NCBI GenBank assembly: GCA_037039685.1
Contig: JAWNGF010000010.1
Span: forward strand, 2,046,001-2,110,000
Direction of reading: 5' to 3'
Length of the DNA stretch: 64,000 nt
Source: Ceratobasidium sp. AG-K
Lineage: Eukaryota; Basidiomycota; Agaricomycetes; Cantharellales; Ceratobasidiaceae
Shown: positions 18,717-28,508 of the stretch, one piece after another
Layout: each line of letters opens with the position of its first letter
How positions within the stretch are numbered: the first letter of the stretch is position 1
The notes under the pieces: generated by a model
What the model saw: only the letters and a program-made list of their open reading frames with translations
Database searches by the model: none
Told to the model about the DNA's origin: nothing
Translations under genes and position numbers: made by a program

Positions 18717-20818
18717 GGCGCAGTGAGTAGAGTGGATGTAGAACATGGTTTTAGCACAGGAGGGTAAAAGGTAAACACTTTTTGATGAGGGACTTGGATC
18801 CCAGCAGCCTCTTTTATGCGTTTAGAACGCCTAATGGGCCGTTCTTCCTTGCGGTTGGCTGCTGAATTGTCCCTTATTTCCTCATGGCGACGCTTCCTGG
18901 TAACTTTGGGGACTTCCTTGATTGCGTTGGGATGTTCCTTGTGGAACTCATTAATGAGTTCTGATGCGTTACCAAGGTTCCCCACGGGTTCCCACGAGTC
19001 ATGTTCCGCAGTGTAACCCTTCCACTTGACAAAATATTTCAGGATTCCTTTTTCCACCTTGGAACTTTGGATGTGTTCCACCTCATATTCCTCTTCTCCT
19101 TCTGGTGTCTCAATTGGTGGGGGTGGATCCACATGGCGGCCCTCAATTTCATCTTCCTCATATTTCGCTAGGTGTGATACATTGATTACTGGATGCATGG
19201 TCATAGAAGGCGGGAGTTGTAGTTTGTACACGTTCCTCCCTACTGCTTCCAGGATAGTGAAGGGGCTGAGTTGTTTATGCAATAATTTCAAAGATGGCTG
19301 ATTGGTTGTGATGTGAGCATGGCTTAGCCAAACCTTATCACCCAGGGTAAAGGGATCTCCTTGCCATCTTTTGTCCGCATATTCCTTGTCCCGTTCTTTG
19401 CTCAGGGCCAAACTAGCCTTAGCTTTGTCCAGGTTGTTTTGGATATGTTGTGCATGTGCTGCAGCTTCTGGGATGGAACCATCTTCCACTGGTGTACCTT
19501 TGATTGATGGGTGGCGAGCCATGTTGGCAAAGAAAGGTGTCATACCAATGCTAGAATGGAACAAGTTGTTATATGCAAATTTGGCAAAGGGTAAAAGTGA
19601 AGCCCAGTTGTGTTGCTTGAAGGCGCAGTATGTCCAAATGAAAGCCTTGACCGTTTGATTGATGCGCTCCGTTTGCCTGTCAGTTTCAGGGTGGTATGCT
19701 GTAGAAAGTCTAGGCCGGATGTTCAGGGCCTGATAGAGCTCCTTCATGAATTTGGATGCAAAGGTTGGTCCACAATCTGATACAACTGTTTCTGGGGTGC
19801 CATGTAGCTTCCAGCAGTGTTCCATGAACAGTTCCACAAGCTTGGGTGACGTGGTTCTTTCAGTGCATGGGATGAAGTGTGCCATCTTGGTCAGGTTGTA
19901 GAAGGATGGGCGCCTTGATGAATTCCTTGATTAGTCCCTGGAAGGCAAGTTCCGCTTCTGTTCCCCATTCCCATTGTTTTGTTTTCATTGTCAGATCATA
20001 CAGGGGTCGTACTATATGGGTATAATTTCGGATAAAACGCCGGTAAAAATTCGCAAATCCCAGGAACGTCTGTATGTCTGTAACATTCTTGGGTGTTGGC
20101 CATTTTTTGATTGTCAAGATTTTTTCCTCTTGCATCTCGACCAGTTCTCCTGATATGACTAGCCCTAGGTAGTCTACCTTAGAGACATGAAAGGAGCATT
20201 TCTTGAGGGAGCAATAGAGACCCAGGCATTGTAGACAGTGCAGAACCTCCTTCACATGCATGGGATGTTCTTCGGGATTTTTGGAGAAGATTAGGATATC
20301 ATCAATGTAGATTTCCACGTACACCCCTTTGATGTCCCTGAACTCAGCATCCATCATGTTTTGAAAAGTGGCCAGTGCATTAGTGAGGCCAAAAGGCATG
20401 ACTTTTGTTTCAAACAGTCCATATTTGGTTCTGAACGCTGTTTTGTGAACATCCTCATCTGCTACTCTGACCAGGTTGTACCCAGATTTGAGATCAAGTT
20501 TGGTGAAGATCTTGGCACCTTTAACCCGTTCAATAAGATCGTTGGTTCTAGGCAGTGGGTAACGGTTTTTCTTGGTTTGGCTGTTGAGGTATTGGTAATC
20601 CATGCACAATCTTGGGGGCTGGGGAACGCCTTCTATATCGTGTCGCTTGACAAACATTACTGGTGATGCCCATTGGGATGTGGAGGGAACAATGAATCCT
20701 TTATCCAGATTTTCGTTGATCCATTTTCTCAAGATTTGATCTTCTTTTTTAGTGAGGGAGTATACCACACCAATCTTGGGTTTAGCGCCAGGTTCCAATT
20801 CAATTTTGAGGTCATATG
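18392..20818 (-). pseudogene. pol: Element B pol, RT plus C-terminal integrase and chromodomain, with deletion
   Basis: This continues pol from 43302. The RT core includes MPFGLTNAxATFQ and the catalytic VEIYIDDILIFSK near 20290-20320, followed by the LGFANFYRRF connection. After LLQPDQ (near 19890) the sequence jumps straight to the integrase core at KMAHFIPCTE. RNase H, the HHCC zinc finger and the first half of integrase, roughly 1.1 kb in element E, are absent, and the two sides are in different frames. The remaining integrase (DCGPTFASKFM, PETDRQTERI) ends in a chromodomain (EEEYEVEHIQ, YFVKWKGYTAEHDSWEP). The reading frame continues past the chromodomain, overlapping ORF3. Confidence 0.85.
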
Positions 20819-21295
20819 TGTTGTGAGCCATGCTCTCGCCATCGGATTCGTCTGCGCCTCATCCTCTCTCGTCTCTTGTGTTTGCGTTTGTGTTTGTTCT
20901 TTGCTTGCCTTCCCCTTGTTTTTCTGCCGTGTTGCCACCTTCTTGTGGTTATTCTGTTACAATGTGTAACGCGGCTGTGCTTTGTATGAGTCATGTCTGT
21001 TCATACAGCATGACTCACATGGACACTCCTGACTGGCTGTTATGTATGACTCATGTGGCTGCGCCTTGTATGACTCGGACGCTTTCTGAATATATATAGA
21101 GGACCAACAAGCCTGGTATCCCCAGCTTGTTTTGTCTCGTCAAACATCCCCTTTGAGTGACACTTTGAACCACCCCTACCCTCAAGAGCCTACAGACGCT
21201 TAAGTGTGTTGCGGTTCAAGAGGTCACTAAGGTCTTAGTGCCGTCCACTCTCCATTGCGGCTTGTCTCATAGCCACCAAGAAGAAGCTTACAACA
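20819..21295 (+). repeat. Element C 5' LTR
   Basis: TATATATA at 21091-21098 is followed 33 nt later by AGCTTGTTTTGT at 21124-21135. The primer site ACAAAACAAGCT is at 21298-21309, again 2 nt after the LTR. Confidence 0.92.
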
Positions 21296-21324
21296 TTACA
21301 AAACAAGCTTAACATTATACAAAC

Positions 21325-21700
21325 ATGTCTATTCAAGAAGATGGAGGATCACGTCCCTCATCCACTATATCAACAAGAAGAGGACCCCATCAAGCCGCAA
21401 GGCCCACAGGATCACTAAACAAGGGAGATATTGCACAGGCTCAAGCGGGAGGGCCTGCCCGATCACGTCCCCAAAGTCAAACATCAATGCCGGGAGCTTT
21501 CGGCATTGCCGACATAACAACAGTACAAGAAGAAGAACCCACTATCACAAATAGAGAACCAGGGGATCTCACAAATGACCCCACTCCGGCTGTAATTCGT
21601 ATTTCGACTGGAAGTCCAGGGCCATTGCATCCCTTGTGGCCACTAGGGTCTAGGAGCCAGTTCTTTTCTCCCCAACCAGAAGCTCATGGGGGTGTGTTGC
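21325..21700 (+). pseudogene. gag: Element C gag, 5' part
   Basis: The first 125 codons of Gag start MSIQEDGGSRP as in A and D. The frame is cut after GGVLL by element D; with D and one GTTGC copy removed it continues in frame at 36912 (VPIRPPPTP). Confidence 0.85.
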
Positions 21701-22156
21701 TGTCGTAAGCTTCTTCTTGGTGGCTATGAGACAAGCCCCGAGGGAGAGTGGACGGCACTAAGACCTAAGTGACCTCTTGAACCGCAACACACTTAAGTGT
21801 CTGTAGGCTCTTGAGGGTAGGGGTGGTTCAAAGTGTCACTCAAATGGGATGTTTTGACGAGACAAAACAAGCTGGGGTTACCAGGCTTGTTGGTCCTCTA
21901 TAAATATTCAAGACAAGGCCGAGTCATACAGGGCGCAGCCACAAGAGTCATAACAGTCAACCAGTCAGGAGTGTCCATGTGAGTCATGCTGTATAAACAG
22001 TCATGACTCGTACAAAGCACAGCTGCGTTACACAATGTAACAGAAAACCACAAGAAGGTGGCAACGCAGCAAACGGAAATGGGAACGTAATGCAAAGAGG
22101 GAGACAGGCGGGCAAGACAACGGGCGAGTCCGAATGGAGTGAGCTAGCTCATGACA
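21701..22156 (-). repeat. Element D 3' LTR
   Basis: 456 bp. Its end reads ctcaTGaca where the other copy reads ctcaCAaca, both derivable from ctcaCGaca. A polypurine tract (plus-strand ttactcccccctaag) adjoins at 22157. Confidence 0.92.
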
Positions 22157-22197
22157 TTACTCCCCCCTAAGAGTCCGTTTGGGGGACCTGAACGGAC

Positions 22198-22962
22198 CTA
22201 CTGTACTGCACAGTCCTTTTCCTTCTTCAGCATATATTCCTCCAACCCCTCTTCGTCCTCCAAGGTCATGTCGATGGGATTGAAGACGGTATTTCCCGGT
22301 TTGTCCGAGAACTTCTCCCATTCTTCCCAGGTCTCTTCCTTCGTCCAGTCCGCCTTGGACCAGTCCAAAACCCTCTCCTGGTCCTTTACAAACTCCTCAT
22401 CCCACTGTCGCACATCGGGCTCTGCCTCCTTCCATGCCGACACGTCAGTCTCCTCCCTTTTCCACCAGTAGGGTTCCCATTCGATCTTCTCCTTCTGGTA
22501 TCTCCCCCTCTCCATCCTCCAGTTGCTCAGGTCCTTTTCGTAGTTGGCGTCCCAGGCATCGTTCCATCGAGGTCGGACCGTTGGCTGCCTTCCGTTGTAA
22601 CCTGGTACCCACTCGCTTGAGTACGCTCCTATTTGTCCCCATTCAACCACTCCAAGCATGTGGGTGGAGAGGAGAACAACCTCCGAGACCTGGAATGCGG
22701 GGAACCCCCGGCAGACAAATATGTCCTTTCATAGGAGCTGCATGCGTGTCGGCCATTTTTTTCCGACCAACTGGAATTCCCCCAGGTCTGAGTGGAGGAT
22801 GTCGTCCAAGGCCCTGAAGTGCATTCTTCCGGACCCTTGTTGTGATCTCTTGAAGACGTAGAGGGCGGCTCCGGAGTCAAGGATCCTTGCCGTGGCAAAG
22901 GCGTGTCCTTCAAGGACGCGGGTGAGGTTGTTGGTAATGGTGGAGCGGGTAACAGCAGGCAT
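22198..22962 (-). pseudogene. Element D ORF3, one premature stop
   Basis: Homologue of the ORF3 of A and C, starting MPAVTRST at 22962. A TGA near 22733 replaces the Arg codon in QLLRKDIF of element A. Downstream the frame is open to 22198 with the Trp-rich half and tail NPIDMTLEDEE. Confidence 0.75.
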
Positions 22963-23661
22963 TGTAGAGGGCAAAAAAGATTTAAAGCGTAGATGTGGGA
23001 GTGTTTCTTGGAATAGTAGCAAGTTTTGCAAGTGATACTACCCGTTTCACCCCTTCTGCCTTTTATCTTCCCTGGAGCGTAGTTAGATGGCGTGGGAGCT
23101 TCGGGGTGTTGGCGTAGAAGGTCCTTGATGATCTTTGAAAGGTGACCAAAATCTTCCGCCCTTTGTTCTGTGTCTTCTTCACTTCCATAACCCTTCCATC
23201 TGACCCTGTAAAAAAGACCGTCCTTTGTCTCCTTCCAGTCCAAAATCTTCTCTACTTCATATTCTTCTTCTCCTTCTTCTGTTATGACCAGCGGTGGTCG
23301 GGGTTGGTTTCGGCTGAATTCTGTGTCTTCTTTGTAAGGGCTGAGTAAGTCAATGTGGAAAACAGGGTGCACCCTCATTGTTGCCGGCAAAGTGAGTTCA
23401 TAAGCGTGTGACCCTATTTTTTGTTTCACAACAAACGGTCCGTGTTTTTTGTTATCCAGCTTTTTTGAGGGTCTTTTTGTTTGAATGTTCCTTCCCAAAA
23501 GCCATACTAGATCTCCTTCCTTGTATTTGTTTCTTGGTTCTTCTTCTGGGAGCCTTTGGCTTTCCATTGATGCAATTGCTTTGTCGTGGATTTTACGCCA
23601 TTTTTCCGTGATGTTGTTTGCTTCTGGAACCGCTGATTCTTCTGCTGAGACATTCCACAGT
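22629..23661 (-). pseudogene. pol: Element D pol, integrase C-terminus and chromodomain
   Basis: This continues beyond solo LTR G. It contains YKEGDLVWLLG, GPFVVKQKIG and VHPVFHIDLLSPY, then the chromodomain EEEYEVEKILDW and YRVRWKGYGSEED. The open frame runs on over ORF3 to 22629, as in A and C. Confidence 0.85.
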
Positions 23662-24118
23662 TGTCGTGAGCCAGCTCACTCCATCGGACTCAACTGTTGT
23701 CTCGCCCTCCTGTTCCCTTCTTTTGTGTTTGTGTTCCATTTCCGTTTGCTGCATTGCCACCTTCTTGTGGTTTCTCTGTTACTTTGTGTAACGCGGCTGT
23801 GCTTTGTATGAGTCATGTCTGTTCATACAACATGACTCACATGGACACTCCTGACTGGTAGACTGTATGACTCATGTGGCTGCGCCTTGTATGACTTGGC
23901 CTCTTTCTGAATATATATAGAGGACCAACAAGCCTGGTAACCCCAGCTTGTTTTGTCTTGTCAAAACATCCCCTTTGAGTGACACTTTGAACCACCCCTA
24001 CCCTCAAGAGCCTACAGACGCTTAAGTGTGTTGCGGTTCAAGAGGTCACTAAGGTCTTAGTGCCGTCCACTCTCCATCGCGGCTCGTTCACATAGTCAAC
24101 AAGAAGAAGCTTACGACA
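23662..24118 (+). mobile_element. Solo LTR G (A/C/D family)
   Basis: A single 457-bp LTR runs from TGTCGTGAGCC to CTTACGACA with TSD ACAGT at 23657-23661 and 24119-24123. It has the A-family TATATATA and AGCTTGTTTTGT. It is the likely product of LTR-LTR recombination of a former full element inside pol of D. Confidence 0.9.
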
Positions 24119-24654
24119 ACAGTGGTTCCCTGCCGTAGACAATTTTGAAAGGGGAACTACCTGTTACGCGGTGCTTCTGTAGATTATAGCTGAATTCCGC
24201 AATTGGTAACAAGTCCGCCCAATCATCCTGTTGGTAGTTGACAAATGATTGTAGCCAGCCTTCCATCCATTGATTGATTCTCTCCGTTATTCCATCAGTT
24301 TGGGGGTGGTAGGCAGTACTGAAACCTGGGCTAGTTCCAATTTTCTCATAAATGGCTTTCATAAGCTTGGAGTTGAAAGTAGTCCCTTGGTCTGAGATCG
24401 TGCTTTTTGGAAAGCCGTGTAGTTTCCAAACATTTGTGATGAAAAGGTTTGCAAGGTCGCTCGCCGTGTGAGATTCTTTGCAGGGTATGAAGTGCGCCAT
24501 TCTTGAAAATCGGTCCGCCACTACTAAGATGCTGTCCGCTCCTTTCGATTTTGGTAATTTCACTACGAAGTCAAACGCTATGTCTTCCCATGGACCTTTT
24601 GGAATCTCTAGAGGCTTGATCGGAACTATTGATTTTGATCCCTTTGTCTGTTGG
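24119..24654 (-). pseudogene. pol: Element D pol, integrase core
   Basis: This segment lies between solo LTRs F and G. It holds the integrase core: VKLPKSKGADSILVV, MAHFIPCKES, SDQGTTFNSKLM and PQTDGITERINQ. The order and frame match A residues ~752-930. Confidence 0.85.
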
Positions 24655-25070
24655 TGTCATGAGCTGACTAAGCTCAGACATTTTATTCCGATTTTATATC
24701 CTTTTTTCCGAACACTTTCCTTTTTTGGTACAAATGTCCTCTGGCGCTTAAATTTGTATCATGTGATGTATTTGTCTTTTCATTTGATATTGGTGATGCT
24801 TCCGGAACTTCCAGAATGTCGAGTCATGTCTCTTATCTCGCTTATCATTGGTTGTACTCGGCTTTCCCACACTGATATATGATGACGTGGCACGGTTCCC
24901 TCATGTATATAAACCCAGAGGTCAAGCCGGTTAACGACAAGGCTTGACCTCTTCTCCACTAGGACTTGCTAAATCAAAATCCTCTTAACTATCACTACTC
25001 CTTGGGTTCTAAGACTTCTCCAAGTCGAACCCCTTAACTTCCATATACCTAATTAACCCAAGTCGGGACA
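24655..25070 (+). mobile_element. Solo LTR F of a third gypsy family
   Basis: A single 416-bp LTR runs from TGTCATGAGC to GTCGGGACA with TSD GTTGG at 24650-24654 and 25071-25075. It is unlike the other two LTR families in sequence. TATATAAA is at 24906-24913. Perfect inverted 12-mers AGAGGTCAAGCC (24917-24928) and its complement (24941-24952) sit between TATA and the predicted RNA start, as in A and B. No internal region of this family occurs in the window. Confidence 0.88.
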
Positions 25071-27330
25071 GTTGGCAAGTCTCACAGGATTCCACGTATC
25101 TGTTTACGCTTTGCTTCATTCCTGGCCAGAAGTATCTTCTCGATATTAGTTCCAAAGTTCTAGCTTGTCCTTGATGACCCGCGATTTTTGAGTCGTGGTG
25201 AATTTGCATGATGGCCAGCCTGGATTCCTTATCTTCTGGCACGTAAATCCTTCCCTTGAACCATAATAGTCCCTCCTTGAAATCATAATCTTTTGCACTG
25301 TGTTGTAGGGTTTTTGGTAGTGTTTCCCTCGATTTGCAAATTTCTTTGATTTGTGCCAACCCTTTGTCTGTTTCTTGCGCCTCCTTGATAGTTTCTATGA
25401 TGTCTGTGTCTACTTGTCCCATAAACCCCTTGAACCTTTTGACAGCTATCATAACTTGTTCAGGCGTGGGGGTATCTTCATGGTCTGATCGTCTAGACAA
25501 AAGGTCCGGTTTAGAAGACAGGATTCCAGGGCGGTATATGATGTCAAAGTTATAGGAAGCAAGCAATTGGTGCCATCTTGCGTGTCGACGGTTGAAGGTT
25601 CTTGCTTCCTTCCAGAACTGTAGGTTCCTATGATCCGTGTAGATGGTGATAGGCTCCTTTGTTCCTTCAAGGTATAGCCTCCAATGTGTTAAAGATTCTA
25701 TAATTGCCATAAGTTCTTTATCGTGGACGTCATAGTTGAGTTGAGCCTCATTGAAGGATTTTGAAAGAAAAGCAATAGGGTGTAGGTAGCCATCATCTTG
25801 CCTTTGCGACAGGATTGCTCCCATTGCTACTCCACTTGCGTCTGTTTCCAAGAAGAAGGGTTTGTCAGGGTTCGGATGGCGTAGAGTGGGCTCCTTGCTA
25901 ATTTCCGCTTTTAGGGCTTCAAATGCCTCCTGCTGATTGTTTCCCCATTCCCGTTTGTTCTCCTTTCTTGTCAAGGTTGTCAGGGGTTTTGCTAATTGGC
26001 TGAAATTCGGTACGAATCTTCGGTAGAAATTTGCAAATCCTAGGAATGCTTGGACCTGCTTGACTGTTCTTGGTTCCTTCCATTCCTTTATTGCCTTGAC
26101 CTTTTCTTCCTCCATTGAGATGCCCGAATTGCTGATTCCAAGTCCAGTATATGTTAATTTGGTGACAAAGAATTCGCATTTTGGAAGCTTTGCGAAAAGA
26201 TTTTCCTCCAGTAAGATCTTTAGTACTCTTCTGACATCCACGGTATGTTGGCTTCTGTCCTTAGAGAAGACTAAGATGTCGTCAATGTATACTATGACAC
26301 ATACGTCAATAAGATCATGGAAAATGTGATTCATATATCTTTGGAAAATGGCGGGCGCGTTTTTTAGTCCAAAAGGCATGACGACGTATTTGAAGAGTCC
26401 TTCTTTTGTTCTGAAAGCTGTCTTCCATTTGTTGCCTTTCTAATTCTGATATTGTTGAAACCCATGCGTAGATCAATCTTGGAGAAAATTTTTGCGTCCT
26501 TGATTTTATCCAGGAGGTCTTCCATTAGGGGCATAGGGAATCTGTCGTCCTTTGTAATGGCGTTTACTCCTCTGAGGTCTTGGACAAGTCGTAGTTGGCA
26601 AACTGCCCCTGGATTCTTTGGATCGATCGGTTTTTTGACAAAGAAACAAGGTGATGCAATGGGTGATTTGCTTGGTCGGATCTTTCCTGCTGTGATTTCT
26701 TCATCCAGGTATTCTCTTAGTGCAATTGATTCTGCTGGAGACAGTGGGATTGGTCTGGCCGGTTTTGGAAGTTCAGCTCCTTCCTTGAAGTTGATGGCGC
26801 AGTCGTATGGACAATGATCCGGGATTCTTTTGAATTTCTCTTCACTGAAGACATCGGCAAATTCCTTGAATTCTTTGGGTAGGTCGTCTATTGAGGCCGT
26901 TCTTGCTTGGATGGGTTCTGGCCGCCATGATATGTGCTTCGTTTTCCAATCAATGACCGGGTTTGCTTCTTCTAACCATTCCAGTCCTAGGATAAGGTTA
27001 GTTTCCCCAGTAGGCATAGCAAAGAAGATTTGTTTGAAGGTTCTTCCCTCCACGTCTAGTTCCAGCTTAGCTTTGAAGCGTATTTGGTGAGAGAGTTCCT
27101 TCCCCTGGATACCGATTACTTTTCTCGGAGTGGAAAGTTCCATGAGTGGGATATTGTTGGATTGAGCCCAAGAGATGTCCACAAAGTTCCTTGATGCTCC
27201 AGAATCAATGAGGGTTGGGATAGGTTCTGTGATTCCGGCAACGTTTGCGTAAACAATGGTTGACTCATTTGTTGCTCTAAAGTACATTGTTTCCGTTGCC
27301 GGTTTTTTGGTCTCTCCACACACAGTTAGA
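25071..27330 (-). pseudogene. pol: Element D pol, protease to first integrase part, frameshifted
   Basis: Protease keeps LIDSGAS. RT is read normally to NNIRI near 26445, where a one-base deletion relative to A shifts the frame; the correct frame resumes by MPFGLKNAPAIFQ at 26379 and keeps YIDD and the RNase H LETDAS. The segment ends in the integrase HHCC finger (ESCETCQ), where solo LTR F entered at GTTGG. As it stands D cannot make full-length Pol. Confidence 0.88.
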
Positions 27331-27585
27331 GGGAGACCCCTTCTTTTCCCAAGTCTTCCATAATTGTTGCCTCCCTTCCTTTAATGCTAGGTTCCGTCAT
27401 TATCCATTCCTTGGACGGGCATTTGAATGAACGGTGTCCTTCCTGTCCACACTTCAAGCAGCGGTTGCTTGCTATCCTTGCTTTGTATACTTTGTTGGGT
27501 AGCCATTTTGTAGAGGATTGTCCGCTAGCGGTTGGTTGGGCTGCTTTCTTCCCTGTAGAGGTCTTGATTTGTTGCAATTTCTGGT
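27326..27585 (-). pseudogene. gag: Element D gag, zinc-knuckle end
   Basis: This continues D gag on the far side of element E: QKLQQIKTSTGKK, then the CCHC knuckle CLKCGQEGHRSFKC and the conserved tail GKEGVSL. The frameshift heptamer GGGAAAA is at 27350-27344 (minus strand) with the stem as in A. Confidence 0.85.
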
Positions 27586-28010
27586 TGTCACAACCCTAGC
27601 CGAACCTTGGAGGCCGAGACTCCACAGGTAGTGATGATGGGGGTTGGGACGGCGACTAAGGCCTAAGTGAGTCACGCGATAGTGTGAGGGGAAAACAACA
27701 AGAGAACAAGTCTTGTGGAGGCAAGACTTGTGTCGCTGGTATATATACTAACTATCGTGGCTATGTACAATAGAGAGCAGGCGACAAGGGAAGACAAAAA
27801 GAGAAAAGGCAAGAGTCCGAGGGAAGCAAGGACAGAACAAAGGAAACGTGATAAGTCCATGGGCGCTAAGGGAAAACTGGGACTAGCCAGGCAGGCATGT
27901 CCCGCGGTCATGGCTTACATAAGGGCGACTATATGCGCCAAGGCGAGGAGAACAAGACCAAACACGGGCCAAACAGAACACGGAAGAAGAAACAAGAAAA
28001 GGTCGTGACA
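27586..28010 (-). repeat. Element E 3' LTR
   Basis: 425 bp, nearly identical to the other copy. The polypurine tract (plus-strand ctaccccccctttt) adjoins at 28011-28024. Confidence 0.93.
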
Positions 28011-28022
28011 CTACCCCCCCTT

Positions 28023-28508
28023 TTAGGCCGGGGCATCGATATCAGAAGAAACAGGGGAAACCAAGACAAACTCCTCCCCATCATCCAGCACCAATGGGTC
28101 CTCTGCTGACCCAACCCCTTTCCAGACCCCATAATCCTCCTCCTCATCCGTCAAGTCGACAATGGCATCCTGCCGCTCGGGCTCCTCCTCGGTGAGGTCG
28201 ATGTATTCGGTGCATGCCCGTTCCCGGGCTTTGCGGTAGGCGTTGACGATCTCGACGTGATCGTGGATGTCGGCCATATCGTGGGCCAGCCAGTTGCGCC
28301 AGCGGACAAGGGGCATACCGCAGAAGGAGCGGCGGGGGCGAGAGTGCTCATAGCGTGAGGAAATGATGAAGTAAAAGGACTGGCAAAGCCCGTCGTGCCA
28401 GTACAGTCCTTCCTCGAGGTTGACGCAAGTGAGGGACCTCTTGAAAGAGGCTGAGCAGGTGAATGCGTCGTTGTAGACGCGGACGGTGGTGTTGGCGAAG
28501 CGAGACAT
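28023..28508 (-). CDS. Element E ORF3, accessory protein with two IDLT-acidic motifs
   Basis: A 161-residue protein starting MSRFANTT, overlapping the end of pol by 358 nt in another frame. The core SASFKRSL, GLYWHDGL, FYFIISSRY and GMPLVRWRNWLA is shared with element B. The C-terminal acidic part has EYIDLTEEE and IVDLTDEEED, two textbook-like SUMO-interacting motifs (hydrophobic core followed by acidic residues). There is no signal peptide, membrane segment or zinc ligand pattern. The core family is not recognised. It ends just before the polypurine tract. Confidence 0.75.
   Translation of the reverse strand: MSRFANTTVRVYNDAFTCSASFKRSLTCVNLEEGLYWHDGLCQSFYFIISSRYEHSRPRRSFCGMPLVRWRNWLAHDMADIHDHVEIVNAYRKARERACTEYIDLTEEEPERQDAIVDLTDEEEDYGVWKGVGSAEDPLVLDDGEEFVLVSPVSSDIDAPA

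Noticed and set aside
27715..28008. Lys/Arg-rich 97-codon frame, repeated identically at 34387-34680
   Set aside because: It lies wholly inside the two LTRs of element E, antisense to the element, so repetition reflects LTR identity and not a gene family.
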